Positions 8,752 through 17,799 are shown, counted from the stretch's first letter. The stretch: 43,047 bases of DNA from Actinomycetota bacterium (GCA_023379675.1 JAMCPL010000024.1:1-43047); one strand, 5' to 3'. Notes: generated by a model from the letters alone, not told the origin. A program made the numbers and translations.

Positions 8752-10254
8752 ATGAACATTCCCGCCAAACCTGAACGACTGGAAGACATATTCTTAGTGA
8801 TGCCAAGCGGCCCGCTGGAAGGTAGGGTGCGGGCGGGAGGTGCTAAGAATTCAGCTCTCAAACTGATGGCAGGCTGCTTGCTGGCGGAAGGTACCCATGT
8901 ACTCAAGAACGTTCCATTCATACTGGATGTCGAGATAATGTCCGAGCTCTTGGAAGCTATTGGAGCAAGCGTACACCGTCACACCGGTGCAGCCGGATCG
9001 CCGGGAGACGGTCTTACCCGGGTCGCTCCGAATGGCAATATTCCGAGCAGGGACACCTCCGGCCCAGGCACCCCGGCAAGCGCGCCATCTGGAACAAGCC
9101 CTGGAGGACACGCCACTGTACGTAGTCGCTCTGGGCAGACCGGCCCCACTGTGCACGGCTCCATGCCAGCAAACCTCCCATCGCTGGATACAGGGGATCT
9201 TATAATAGATGTGCCCGCCACTCTCAGCCCCGAGGCACCTTACGAACTGGTCGAGAGAATACGTGCATCGATCGTGGTCCTTGGCCCGCTTCTCGGACGG
9301 ACGGGTAAAGCCAGAGTATCCTTACCTGGGGGCGATGATTTCGGCAACCGGCCCGTAGATATGCATGTCGACTCACTGGCGCGGATGGGAACCCAGTTCA
9401 AGACGGCCCACGGATACATCGAAGGCATAGCAAGTACGGGAAGGTTGGTCGGGAACAGGGTGGTGCTCGAGTATCCAAGCCATACAGCGACCGACAACGT
9501 CCTGATGGCTTCCGTTCTCGCAGAAGGCACCACCGTAATTGAGAATGCTGCGCGGGAACCGGAAGTAGCTGACCTGGCATCGATGCTCACATCCATGGGA
9601 GCGAGGATAAAAGGGGCCGGAACCTCACAGATCACGGTAGAAGGAGTGCCATATCTCCGGCCTGCAGTGCATACCGTAATAGCCGACAGGGTCGTTGCAG
9701 CCACCTTTGTCGCTGCGGTAGCCATGGCCGGAGGGGATGTCATAGTGGAAGATGCTCGTTTCGAACACATGGACACCTTACTGCGAAAAATGTCTCAGAT
9801 GGGGGTTGGAGTATCGCACGTATCCAGCGGCCTGCATATACAGCACGACTGCGACTCACGCCTCCGCAGCGTGGATGTATCCACCCTGCCGTATCCGGGA
9901 GTTGCCACAGATTATGCTCCCTTTATCGTCACCATGCTGTCCGTGGCGAATGGAGTGGGTATCGTAAGCGAGAACCTCTTTCCGGGACGTTTCCGGTATG
10001 TGGACGAACTAGCGAGACTTGGCGCCGACATTTCCACTGAAGGACACCACGCAGTGGTAAGAGGAGTGAAACGACTGCAGGGCGCTCCTGTAAAGGCGCC
10101 TGATCTAAGGGGAGGCGCGGCTCTGGTGCTGGCGGGAATGGTAGCCGAGGGAGAGACCACCATCTCACAGGTAGCACACATTGATCGTGGTTACGAGGAT
10201 CTGGCCGGAAAGCTTGAGTCGCTAGGTGCGCAGGTACGCAGGATACAACCATAG
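8752..10254 (+). CDS. murA: UDP-N-acetylglucosamine 1-carboxyvinyltransferase (MurA)
   Basis: First committed step of peptidoglycan synthesis: transfer of enolpyruvate from PEP to UDP-GlcNAc in the cytoplasm. The EPSP-synthase-like fold is clear, with Lys32 in GGAKNSAL, ASVLAEGTTVIENAAREPE, the catalytic Asp in YPGVATDY, and RFRYVDELARLGA. The active-site loop reads GG-D195-D-F-G-N-RPVD, so the usual catalytic and fosfomycin-alkylated Cys (Cys115 in E. coli) is Asp, as in mycobacteria. Residues about 78-147 are a Gly/Pro/Ser-rich insertion not found in standard MurA, which makes the protein 500 aa instead of about 420. The start at 8752 gives a normal N-terminus; the frame is open further upstream, but that would overlap the MFS gene. 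TATAAT overlaps the ATG. Confidence 0.95.
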   Translation: MNIPAKPERLEDIFLVMPSGPLEGRVRAGGAKNSALKLMAGCLLAEGTHVLKNVPFILDVEIMSELLEAIGASVHRHTGAAGSPGDGLTRVAPNGNIPSRDTSGPGTPASAPSGTSPGGHATVRSRSGQTGPTVHGSMPANLPSLDTGDLIIDVPATLSPEAPYELVERIRASIVVLGPLLGRTGKARVSLPGGDDFGNRPVDMHVDSLARMGTQFKTAHGYIEGIASTGRLVGNRVVLEYPSHTATDNVLMASVLAEGTTVIENAAREPEVADLASMLTSMGARIKGAGTSQITVEGVPYLRPAVHTVIADRVVAATFVAAVAMAGGDVIVEDARFEHMDTLLRKMSQMGVGVSHVSSGLHIQHDCDSRLRSVDVSTLPYPGVATDYAPFIVTMLSVANGVGIVSENLFPGRFRYVDELARLGADISTEGHHAVVRGVKRLQGAPVKAPDLRGGAALVLAGMVAEGETTISQVAHIDRGYEDLAGKLESLGAQVRRIQP

Positions 10255-10414
10255 TGGCGATCCTGGACCATTCCTAGCTTCATCCTGCTTGGCGGCATGG
10301 CGTCAAACTCCCCGGAGAAGTCCCGCCATGTACGCGCCTGGAACCGTCCCTGCTTGGCGCAGCCCTCGAACCGAGCCTATCTGGAACGTCGAACGATAGC
10401 GGGTGGTGCCGGGG

Positions 10415-13400
10415 TCATCCGTGTTTGGCGGCAGCCCACGAGCCACCTGTGCCGATCGACACCTTCAGCGGTACCGACAAACCTACCTCATCACCTACCC
10501 CCACGAGCACTGACCGCACCATGTCCTGCAAACTGCCGTCAGCCGGATGCGCCTCGATCAGCACTTCATCATGCACCTGCAACACGATACGGGACAGCGA
10601 AGAGACATCCTGCAACGATCTGGCCAACCTGACTAGAGCGAGCTTGAAGAGGTCAGCAGCCAAGCCTTGCACACCCGCATTCATCGCCTGACGTTCAGCC
10701 GCCTGGCGAACCACCCTGTTCAAGGAGCGAAGCTCCGGCAGTGGCCTGCGACGGCCCATCAGAGTCGTGGTATAGCCCTGACGGCGCGCATCCATCACTG
10801 CTCTTTCCATATAGGCATGCAGCCCAGGGAAGGCGGAAAAATAAGCGTCCAGAATCGCCTGAGCTTCTGCATTCGTGATGGCCAGCCTGTCCGCCAGACC
10901 GAATGTTTCCATACCGTATGCAAGCCCGTAAGAAACCATTTTCGCCCGGTTGCGCTGTACGGTAGTGACTTGCGCGCTGGGTACCGCATACACGCGTGCA
11001 GCTATCTCGGCATGCACATCACGGCCTTCTTCGAATGCGGCAAGTAAACCGGGGTCGTTAGCCAGATGAGCTATGATACGTAACTCGATCTGATCGTAGT
11101 CCGCTACAATGAAATAGCATCCATCAGCAGGGATGAACGCCTCCCTGATCTGCCGCCCGATATCTGTCCTCACCGGGATGTTGTGAAGATTTGGCCTGTC
11201 AGACGCAAGCCTACCCGTCCTGGTCGCGGTCTGGCGAAAAGTCGCGTGTATCCGTCCGTCACCGGCAATCGCCTGTTGCAGGCGCTCTCCGTAGGTCGAT
11301 CTGAGCTTCTCGACTTCACGATACTCGAGCAACGCCTCTACCATCGGATGCGCCGTACGCAGCTTTTCGAGGGTGCGAGCATCGGTGGAGTAACCAGTCT
11401 TCGTCTTTCTCCCGGGCTTCAGGTGCAGGTGGCTTTCACCATACAGTATCTCTCTCAGATCCTTCGTGGAATTGACATTGAAGCGCACTCCGGCAATTTC
11501 CTGTACCCGTTCCGCCAGTTCCGCCGCTCTGCCAATGAGGTCTCTGCTGATCTCCTCCATCCGGCTCCTGTCCACTGCAATACCTGCGTGCTCCATGCAG
11601 GCCAGCACCCCGGCAAGTGGAAGCTCGATCTCGTTGTAAAGCCGTGACATGCCCTCCTGTACCAGCATACGTTCCAGCAACCCGCAGAGCAACCCGCTGC
11701 AGAGCGCATCATTGACCGCCGCGGTCACGGCATGATCCCCATCAACTGGAGTTTCCTCGCGGCCAGCCACCGCAATCATTTCCGGTTTCCCGCCCAAGTA
11801 CTTATCGCAAAGATCATCCAGCGAATAATGTCCAGTCCCTGGGTCGAGCAGGTATCCGGCAATTTCGCAATCCATACGTAGGTCTCGCAAATCCACGCCC
11901 CGAGCGAGCAGCGCACGCATGAGTGCCCTCGCACCCGAGGTGACCAGTCCGCCTCCTGCACCCTCGGACGCACCACCAGCTGCGCTGTTCCTAGTATCTT
12001 CAAGTAATCTGAATCCTGCCGGCTGCAAGGTCCCTTGCGATACCATCGCAGGTAACATAGTCATTTCTATGTAGACAAAGCTGCATACCGGCAGAGTGGG
12101 CAACCAGGTCCCTAGCACGATGCCAGACAATGCACTTTCCGGCCCATTACCGAGCGCGCCACTAGGCACGCCACCAACTTCAACCTGATCTCTGCCAATA
12201 TCCTCAACGATGCCGGCAGCCTCGCCTTTACCGGCATCTTGTACAGTGCCTGCAGCGTTGCCGGTCCCCGGAGAAGCCCCGCCGTGCCCGCCCTCGATAA
12301 CCCCCTGGATGGAACCCGCTCCGGCCGGTGCCTGATTGGCCGAGCGCCACACCCCCGATACAAGCATTGTTCCAGACCTATCTGCACCATTGGCTGTTGC
12401 AATGCAGGAATGCAGGGCAACAAGCGCCACCGGATCGTTTGCAGAGTGCGACACATGAAGCTTGTACCGGATGGGATCTGCGTGCAACACGGACACCGTA
12501 CCCGATAGCTCCACCCCGCCGGCATCAGTACCAGAACTGGCATGCATACTCCCAACGGCTTCGCCCCCTTCAGCACCCGCACCACCACCCTCACCAGCGC
12601 TACGGGCAGCATAATCACCTCCGCTACCAGCGCCATCGCTTGTACCGCTGCCATGGCGGCCAGTGCCGTAGCCCTTAGATACAGCACCTACGCCATTGCC
12701 CAGGTCGTTGAGTACGGCCTCCAGCCTGTTCCATGCAGTGCGCATCTCCAGCTCATTGACAAGGAATGACCTGAGCCCGGCTAGATCGAAGCCATCCAAG
12801 CTGATGGCGTCAATCGAGATGCCAAGGTCCAGTCCATGCACGAGTAAGGTCGCTTCCAGATTCTTCATGACCTGTTCCCTGGCTTCGCTCAAGGACGCGC
12901 AGAGCTTTGGGGTAAGCTCATCCAGCCTGGAAAAGAGAACGTCCGGATCTCCGTATGTCGTCGCCAGCCGGGCAGCCGTCTTCTCTCCCACGCCTGCTAC
13001 ACCGGTAAGATTGTCCGATGGGTCTCCTCTAAGAGCTGCCATGAACGGGTAGAGTGACGGTGGAACCCCAGTTCTGTCGACGATACCCGCCTCGTCATAG
13101 ACGACTACGTCGGAAATTCCTTTGCGGGTATACATAACCTTGACATAAGGATCCTCCACAAGCGCGAACGCATCCCTGTCCCCGGTCACCACCACCACGT
13201 TACGATGCGCCTCCCGTGCCTGCGTGGATAAGGTTGCAAGTATGTCATCGGCCTCATACCCTGCTCGATCAAGCTGGGGTACGCCAAGCAGCTGTGCAAA
13301 ACGGCGAACCAGCTCGAACTGGGGAAGCAGTATCTCCGGGGTTTCGGCCCTATTCGCCTTGTACCCAGCAACAATTTCACTGCGAAAGGTCGGCTCCGGT

Positions 13401-13663
13401 CTGTCAAATGCCATAACCATGGCATCCGGCCTGTAATCCCGCAGCATGTTAGTGACCATGGATACAAAGCCGTAGACGGCATTGGTGACCAGGCCTCCCC
13501 CGGTGGCCATGTCCTGGGGAAGTGCGTAGAACGCCCGGAATACCAGCGAACTCCCGTCCAGCAGGAATACCGGCCGAACACCTGGTCGTACCGTGCGGTC
13601 CGCTACGTGCGATGCCACCAGGCCACTACCCGGATAAGTCGGAACCGGGTCGCAACTCCCCAT
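10415..13663 (-). CDS. polA: DNA polymerase I
   Basis: Repair and Okazaki-fragment-processing polymerase of 1082 aa. Residues about 28-310 are the 5'-3' exonuclease (VFLLDGSSLVFRAFYALP, AFDRPEPTFR, GYEADDILAT, GDPSDNLTGVAGVGEKTA). About 325-520 is a Gly/Ala/Ser-rich region replacing the usual short linker. A vestigial 3'-5' exonuclease region without an evident DxE follows. The polymerase domain (about 690-1082) has motif A at Asp855 (DYDQIELR), motif B with Lys908, Tyr912 and Tyr916 (KMVSYGLAYG), and motif C (LQVHDEV). Tyr912 occupies the position of E. coli Phe762. The start overlaps the end of the upstream regulator by 38 bp. The family is usually about 900 aa. Confidence 0.95.
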   Translation of the reverse strand: MGSCDPVPTYPGSGLVASHVADRTVRPGVRPVFLLDGSSLVFRAFYALPQDMATGGGLVTNAVYGFVSMVTNMLRDYRPDAMVMAFDRPEPTFRSEIVAGYKANRAETPEILLPQFELVRRFAQLLGVPQLDRAGYEADDILATLSTQAREAHRNVVVVTGDRDAFALVEDPYVKVMYTRKGISDVVVYDEAGIVDRTGVPPSLYPFMAALRGDPSDNLTGVAGVGEKTAARLATTYGDPDVLFSRLDELTPKLCASLSEAREQVMKNLEATLLVHGLDLGISIDAISLDGFDLAGLRSFLVNELEMRTAWNRLEAVLNDLGNGVGAVSKGYGTGRHGSGTSDGAGSGGDYAARSAGEGGGAGAEGGEAVGSMHASSGTDAGGVELSGTVSVLHADPIRYKLHVSHSANDPVALVALHSCIATANGADRSGTMLVSGVWRSANQAPAGAGSIQGVIEGGHGGASPGTGNAAGTVQDAGKGEAAGIVEDIGRDQVEVGGVPSGALGNGPESALSGIVLGTWLPTLPVCSFVYIEMTMLPAMVSQGTLQPAGFRLLEDTRNSAAGGASEGAGGGLVTSGARALMRALLARGVDLRDLRMDCEIAGYLLDPGTGHYSLDDLCDKYLGGKPEMIAVAGREETPVDGDHAVTAAVNDALCSGLLCGLLERMLVQEGMSRLYNEIELPLAGVLACMEHAGIAVDRSRMEEISRDLIGRAAELAERVQEIAGVRFNVNSTKDLREILYGESHLHLKPGRKTKTGYSTDARTLEKLRTAHPMVEALLEYREVEKLRSTYGERLQQAIAGDGRIHATFRQTATRTGRLASDRPNLHNIPVRTDIGRQIREAFIPADGCYFIVADYDQIELRIIAHLANDPGLLAAFEEGRDVHAEIAARVYAVPSAQVTTVQRNRAKMVSYGLAYGMETFGLADRLAITNAEAQAILDAYFSAFPGLHAYMERAVMDARRQGYTTTLMGRRRPLPELRSLNRVVRQAAERQAMNAGVQGLAADLFKLALVRLARSLQDVSSLSRIVLQVHDEVLIEAHPADGSLQDMVRSVLVGVGDEVGLSVPLKVSIGTGGSWAAAKHG

Positions 13664-14246
13664 CGATTATGCGACGGGCCACTTGCATCATCCGAGTCCT
13701 GGAATCCATGGCGGTCTGCTGTATGTAACGAAATGCCCGTGCCTCATCCATATTGAAAGACTCCTCGAGGATTACCTTGGCCTCATCGACCAGTCGCCTG
13801 GTCTCCAGTTTGTCCTCGATGGCACCACTCGTGGACGGCCGGCTCTTCTCCTCGTCATCAATGGCCTTCTCCTCTTCGAAGCGGGCAAACGCGTCAGCTA
13901 CAGCCGTCGTCAGCTCGCGACGCTGGAACGGCTTCACCAGATAGGCGAGGACCCCGGCATCTCGCGCCTCTTCTATAAGGCTACGCTGGCTGAAAGCGGT
14001 GAGCAGCAGTGCAGGAGTCCCATAGCGTTCTTTTATCTGCCGTGCAACCTCTATCCCGTCCATTCCCGGCATCTTTATATCCAGTATCGCAAGATCTGGA
14101 CGGGTCTTCTCGACAATACCGGGCACCTCGTCTCCCCGTCCGGTTTCCCCCACCACATCGAACCCATCTTCTTCGAGACTCTCGCGCAGATCCAGTCTTA
14201 TTATCGCCTCATCTTCCGCTATTACGACACGTCTGGCGTTTTCCAA
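13626..14246 (-). CDS. pdtaR: ANTAR-domain response regulator (PdtaR-like)
   Basis: Two-component regulator that acts by binding RNA. The receiver domain begins RRVVIAEDEAIIRLDL and has phospho-acceptor Asp in DLAILDIKMPGMDG, then LLTAFSQRSLIEEARDAG and YLVKPF. The C-terminal ANTAR domain has LETRRLVDEAKVILEE, then the aromatic/Ala pattern AFRYIQQTAMDSR. It closely resembles mycobacterial PdtaR (Rv1626), whose gene also lies near polA. I prefer the TTG at 14246 because GGAGG at 14254-14258 lies 7 nt upstream; an ATG at 14291 in the same frame lacks a convincing site. The partner PdtaS-type kinase is not adjacent. It overlaps the polA start, so the two are probably co-transcribed. Confidence 0.9.
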   Translation of the reverse strand: MENARRVVIAEDEAIIRLDLRESLEEDGFDVVGETGRGDEVPGIVEKTRPDLAILDIKMPGMDGIEVARQIKERYGTPALLLTAFSQRSLIEEARDAGVLAYLVKPFQRRELTTAVADAFARFEEEKAIDDEEKSRPSTSGAIEDKLETRRLVDEAKVILEESFNMDEARAFRYIQQTAMDSRTRMMQVARRIIDGELRPGSDLSG

Positions 14247-14253
14247 GTCACAA

Positions 14254-14258
14254 CCTCC
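14254..14258 (-). promoter_or_regulatory. ribosome binding site deciding the TTG start of the ANTAR regulator
   Basis: GGAGG on the minus strand, 7 nt before TTG at 14246. The alternative upstream ATGs (14291, 14279) have no comparable site. Confidence 0.5.
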
Positions 14259-14391
14259 ATCTACATCGCCGCTATACATATCTCGTTGCATGCCACCGGT
14301 AGCTCATACGGGCGACCGAGGCCAGGGTACCACTTCCCTGATGAACCTTATCTAACTTACTTTACTACATGGCGAAGAACCGAAAGACGGC

Positions 14392-14673
14392 TCATGCCAG
14401 CTCATCCAGTAACTCATCCTGGCGTCCTTCTAGTTCGCGTATGGTGGCAAGCAGTGCTTCACGCGCACCTGCCATTGCATCTACGTGCCTGCCTGCAACG
14501 AGCGCCTCTCTGGCGGTTTCGGGAGTCTCTGACACCAAGAAACGGATCCTGGTATCATCTGCAGCCTCCCTGAAAACCTGGAGCTGTTCGTCCAGGATCG
14601 CCAACTCCTCCCGCGCCTTCCTCAGCCGCCTGCCCACATCCCTTAACGACCGCTCCACCACAAAACGCAGCAT
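14392..14673 (-). CDS. small coiled-coil hypothetical protein
   Basis: A 93-aa, highly charged, Leu/Glu/Arg-rich protein with almost continuous heptad-like patterning (VERSLRDVGRRLRKAREELA... and LEGRQDELLDELA), so probably an elongated helical hairpin. There is no membrane segment or signal peptide. It lies 11 bp after menC and about 100 bp before the ANTAR regulator, on the same strand. I recognise no named family; the composition and operon spacing support a real gene. Confidence 0.7.
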   Translation of the reverse strand: MLRFVVERSLRDVGRRLRKAREELAILDEQLQVFREAADDTRIRFLVSETPETAREALVAGRHVDAMAGAREALLATIRELEGRQDELLDELA

Positions 14674-14684
14674 GATGACTAAGT

Positions 14685-15884
14685 CTACCTGCCGGCACTG
14701 AGATGACCGGGCATGCAGAGCATCCTACTTTTCGAACAACGAGCGCTCAGGGACCCTGCCGGAGGAACAGGCGCTATGCCGGCATCGCCATACAGCCGGA
14801 CCTTGCCTTCCTTCACCTCGAGGGCACCGAAAGGATCCCCCTCGACAAACAGTTCACCTCCTCCGAGGTCCGCCGGATAATCCGTCAATCCCAAACATGC
14901 GAGAGCGGTATTTGCACGGCGACCAAGCCCGGTATCATACATACCGCCGATATACGCTCCTATTCCCCTGCCGACGCAATAGGACAATGCTTCCAGCGCG
15001 GGGCCTATGCCGCCCATCCTGGCTGGCTTGATGCAGGCAACATCAAGAGCCCCCAGACGGGATGCCCTGTCCAGATCGGCAATTGACCCAAGAGATTCGT
15101 CAAGACAGACCGGTGTGTCCAATATGCTCGCGAGCCGAGCCGAAAGTTGCAAGTCATCCCGCTTGAACGGCTGCTCGATGAATGCAAGGCCCATGCCGTC
15201 CATCTGTTCAATGCGATACATGGAATCCTGATCGTAGGAACCATTGGCGTCCACGCAGAGCGATAGATGTGGAAACGTATCGCGCACCACACGGACCGGC
15301 TCTATGTCCCGTAACGGCGAGATCTTGATCTTCACGCGCCTGTATCCCGACATCACGAGATCGTTGACCCTGCCCAGCAATTCACCTATTCCACCCGTGA
15401 TGCCAACGACCGCACCCGCATCGGCCTCATCATCACACACTCCCAGCCACCTGCCGAAAGACGCCCCCGCGGCTCTCAGCCAAGCATCGAGGATCGCCAT
15501 CTCGATACAGGCCTTTGCCATTGGATTGCCCAGAACATAACTGAAAATTTCACCCATCTCCATCATGCCTGGCAGCCTGCCTCCATGGCCTGACGACCAA
15601 GCGGCAAGCTGGGGAAACAGCTCATCTTCAATGACCGCAAAGGCACCAGCGGCCGATTCATCACTGTACAACTGTGTCGCAAGCGCAGCACACTCACCAT
15701 ATCCATCGGATACCGATGTGATAATCCTGGCAATCACTACAGGACGGGCATCCTCGACCCCGTAAGAAGTCACCACCGGACGGCTCAAGTGCAGATCCAG
15801 CGTCATAATCTCCACAGCCTCGATCTGCGGGTTTCCCGCGTCCATCCGCAGGCCTGCCGTGGTCAGGGACATCTCACCGATCAT
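14685..15884 (-). CDS. menC: o-succinylbenzoate synthase (enolase superfamily)
   Basis: Menaquinone biosynthesis: dehydration of SHCHC to o-succinylbenzoate. This 399-aa member of the MLE/OSBS subgroup of the enolase superfamily has the catalytic KIKI lysines (RRVKIKISP), metal ligands in VDANGSY, FIEQPF and CLDESLGS, and the second catalytic Lys in ACIKPARMGG. GGMYDTGLGRRANTALA near the C-terminus matches the OSBS/N-acylamino-acid-racemase type. Such enzymes can be promiscuous racemases; no other men genes are in the window, so the assignment rests on sequence. The N-terminal ATG lies inside an 8-bp tandem repeat; a second ATG at 15872 is an alternative start. Confidence 0.85.
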   Translation of the reverse strand: MIGEMSLTTAGLRMDAGNPQIEAVEIMTLDLHLSRPVVTSYGVEDARPVVIARIITSVSDGYGECAALATQLYSDESAAGAFAVIEDELFPQLAAWSSGHGGRLPGMMEMGEIFSYVLGNPMAKACIEMAILDAWLRAAGASFGRWLGVCDDEADAGAVVGITGGIGELLGRVNDLVMSGYRRVKIKISPLRDIEPVRVVRDTFPHLSLCVDANGSYDQDSMYRIEQMDGMGLAFIEQPFKRDDLQLSARLASILDTPVCLDESLGSIADLDRASRLGALDVACIKPARMGGIGPALEALSYCVGRGIGAYIGGMYDTGLGRRANTALACLGLTDYPADLGGGELFVEGDPFGALEVKEGKVRLYGDAGIAPVPPAGSLSARCSKSRMLCMPGHLSAGR

Positions 15885-15902
15885 CCGATCATCCGATCAT
15901 CC
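15879..15902. repeat. 3 x 8-bp tandem repeat at the menC start
   Basis: Three copies of GATCATCC (15879-15886, 15887-15894, 15895-15902) span the proposed menC start codon. On the coding strand each copy supplies an ATG in a different frame. Slippage here could change the start or translation efficiency. Confidence 0.6.
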
Positions 15903-15962
15903 GGCAAGACTGGTGATATGATGTAGCCCCATGCAAAAATCCTAGCGCAAGGTCTCACGGCA

Positions 15963-15968
15963 TATAAT
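15963..15968 (+). promoter_or_regulatory. -10 element, likely for tRNA-Leu
   Basis: A perfect TATAAT 42 bp upstream of the tRNA. No good -35 is visible at 17 bp spacing. Confidence 0.4.
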
Positions 15969-16009
15969 GAAGATGATGCCAGCATAGACACTTGACAGGC
16001 ATCCATCCT

Positions 16010-16093
16010 GGCCGGGTGGCGGAATAGGTAGACGCGGGGGCCTCAAAAGCCCTTGTCCTTACGGGCGTGCGGGTTCGAGTCCCGCCCCGGCCA
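16010..16093 (+). tRNA. tRNA-Leu (CAA anticodon)
   Basis: An 84-nt class II tRNA with acceptor GGCCGGG/CCCGGCC, D-arm region GCGGAATAGGTAGACGC, anticodon stem GGGGC/GCCCT with loop CTCAAAA (anticodon CAA), a long variable arm, and T-arm GCGGG-TTCGAGT-CCCGC. The CCA end is not encoded. Confidence 0.95.
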
Positions 16094-16152
16094 CATACCG
16101 CCCATCAGGGTTGGGGCTTCTGTGATACGGTTCCCTGCTACCGTGGTTAGCG

Positions 16153-17799
16153 ATGTCACGACCCCAAAAGCATGGAGCAACAAGAACCGGTGCTGGAAGC
16201 AACCACGCTACCAGAGCAACCGGCGCATCCGTGACCACCAGCCGGGTACGCGTCCCACTAAGGCGCTCGTCCCCTCACCGTATCGAGGTGTTTCTCGGCC
16301 CGACCAATTCAGGCAAGACCCACCAAGCCCTTGCCTACCTGGCTCTCCGTGGCTCCGGCATCTATGCAGCCCCCCTCCGCATGCTTGCATTCGAATCCTA
16401 TGAACGGCTCTGCGCCAAGCTGGGAACGGACCTTGTAGGCCTTGTCACCGGTGAGGAGCATATCAACGAGCACGCACCTGTAGTCTGCTGCACGGCGGAA
16501 ATGGCGCCAATACGCTCCAATCTTCTGGTACTGGACGAAGTCCAATGGGCGCAAGACCCGGATCGGGGCTACGCATGGACAAGGTTGCTCGCCGGTGCCG
16601 AGGTCGAAGAGCTCTACGTGACTGGCGAAGTAGGTGCAGCTCCGCTGGTGAAGGCCGTTCTCGGTGAAGACGTACCCATCACCTATCTGGATAGACTCTG
16701 CCCTCTTAGAGTCGGACATAAAGTGAAATTGAGCACGATTCCACAGAGCAGCGTCGTTGTGGCGTTCTCACGCAAAGCTGTGCTCCATCTTGCCGGCATG
16801 TTACGAGACAAGGGCCGCAACGTATCGGTCTTGTATGGAGCGCTACCGCCGGAGGTGCGACGTGCACAGATCGAAAAGTTTGTCGCAGGGGAGAATGACG
16901 TGGTGGTAGCCACCGATGTCATAGGACACGGTATCAATCTTCCAGTTGACCAAGTCATATTCGCGGAGACGGACAAGTTCGACGGCACAAAACGCCGGAA
17001 CCTCGAGCCATGGGAAACATCCCAGATAGGCGGGCGCGCCGGGCGGTACGGCCTGTCTGATAAAGGCATCGTATCGTGGCTGGGCGGTATTACGGGATTC
17101 GCGCCGTCTGAGGAGGTAATCCGGGCCATAGAATCACCCAGTAAGCAAGTAGACAACCAAGCCGCATACCGCCTGGTAAAGTGGGGCTTCGTAGCGCCTG
17201 CCCTTGAGGACCTCCAGGTAACCAAGCCTACGGAGCTTGTCCAAGCACTCGTCGAATGGGCCAACCTGGCACGTGAGGAACTGGCCGGGGTGAAGTGGGC
17301 ACGCGTATCATCCGTAGAACCGTTCATTGCCAAGCTCCAGATATTGCGCAAGATCAAGGTGGGCAAGAAGTCCGTGCTGAGCCTGCTGTCACTCGATGAT
17401 GCCTGGAAACTTATCCATGCCCCTTGCGACCCGGACGAGAGAGCCGATGCAGCCATACTGTCAAAGCTTGCCCTCGCTCTGGTAGGACGCATCACCAACT
17501 TCACCGTCTTTGTCAATCGCAACCCCAGAGGCGCAGTTGCTGCAAGACTCGAAACATGGGCAAGAGAATTGGTTATGCTGCGGTGGGCCACTCTTACTTT
17601 CGAGGGACGCCTGGACATCACTCACGAAGCCGTAAGCAGGCAGCTGGACACGGTTACCGATGCGCTGAATGCCGCACTTGCCAGAGCAGTCGAAAATGGT
17701 GTCGCTCGCTGCATATCCTGCGGAAAAGTATGTGCACCCTGGTTCCCCAAGTGCGACTCGTGCCACGCATCCAGGCAACACCGTCATTATGATCAGTAG
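16153..17799 (+). CDS. Suv3-type ATP-dependent RNA helicase with C-terminal zinc-finger-like motif
   Basis: A superfamily 2 helicase of 548 aa resembling mitochondrial SUPV3L1/Suv3, which unwinds RNA for degradation. Walker A is GPTNSGKT (49-56), motif II is DEVQ (128-131), then YVTGEVG, VVATDVIGHGINLP (motif V region) and QIGGRAGRYG (motif VI). Residues 1-42 are basic and disordered-looking. The C-terminus has CISC...C...CDSC (Cys520, 523, 527, 534, 537), a probable zinc site. The role is probably RNA turnover, but the partner nuclease is unknown. It starts 60 bp after tRNA-Leu, with no strong Shine-Dalgarno site. Confidence 0.85.
   Translation: MSRPQKHGATRTGAGSNHATRATGASVTTSRVRVPLRRSSPHRIEVFLGPTNSGKTHQALAYLALRGSGIYAAPLRMLAFESYERLCAKLGTDLVGLVTGEEHINEHAPVVCCTAEMAPIRSNLLVLDEVQWAQDPDRGYAWTRLLAGAEVEELYVTGEVGAAPLVKAVLGEDVPITYLDRLCPLRVGHKVKLSTIPQSSVVVAFSRKAVLHLAGMLRDKGRNVSVLYGALPPEVRRAQIEKFVAGENDVVVATDVIGHGINLPVDQVIFAETDKFDGTKRRNLEPWETSQIGGRAGRYGLSDKGIVSWLGGITGFAPSEEVIRAIESPSKQVDNQAAYRLVKWGFVAPALEDLQVTKPTELVQALVEWANLAREELAGVKWARVSSVEPFIAKLQILRKIKVGKKSVLSLLSLDDAWKLIHAPCDPDERADAAILSKLALALVGRITNFTVFVNRNPRGAVAARLETWARELVMLRWATLTFEGRLDITHEAVSRQLDTVTDALNAALARAVENGVARCISCGKVCAPWFPKCDSCHASRQHRHYDQ

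Noticed and set aside
16683-17621. Long 312-codon frame antisense to the Suv3-like gene
   Set aside because: Ser/Arg/Thr-rich shadow of a clear helicase gene; no family features.
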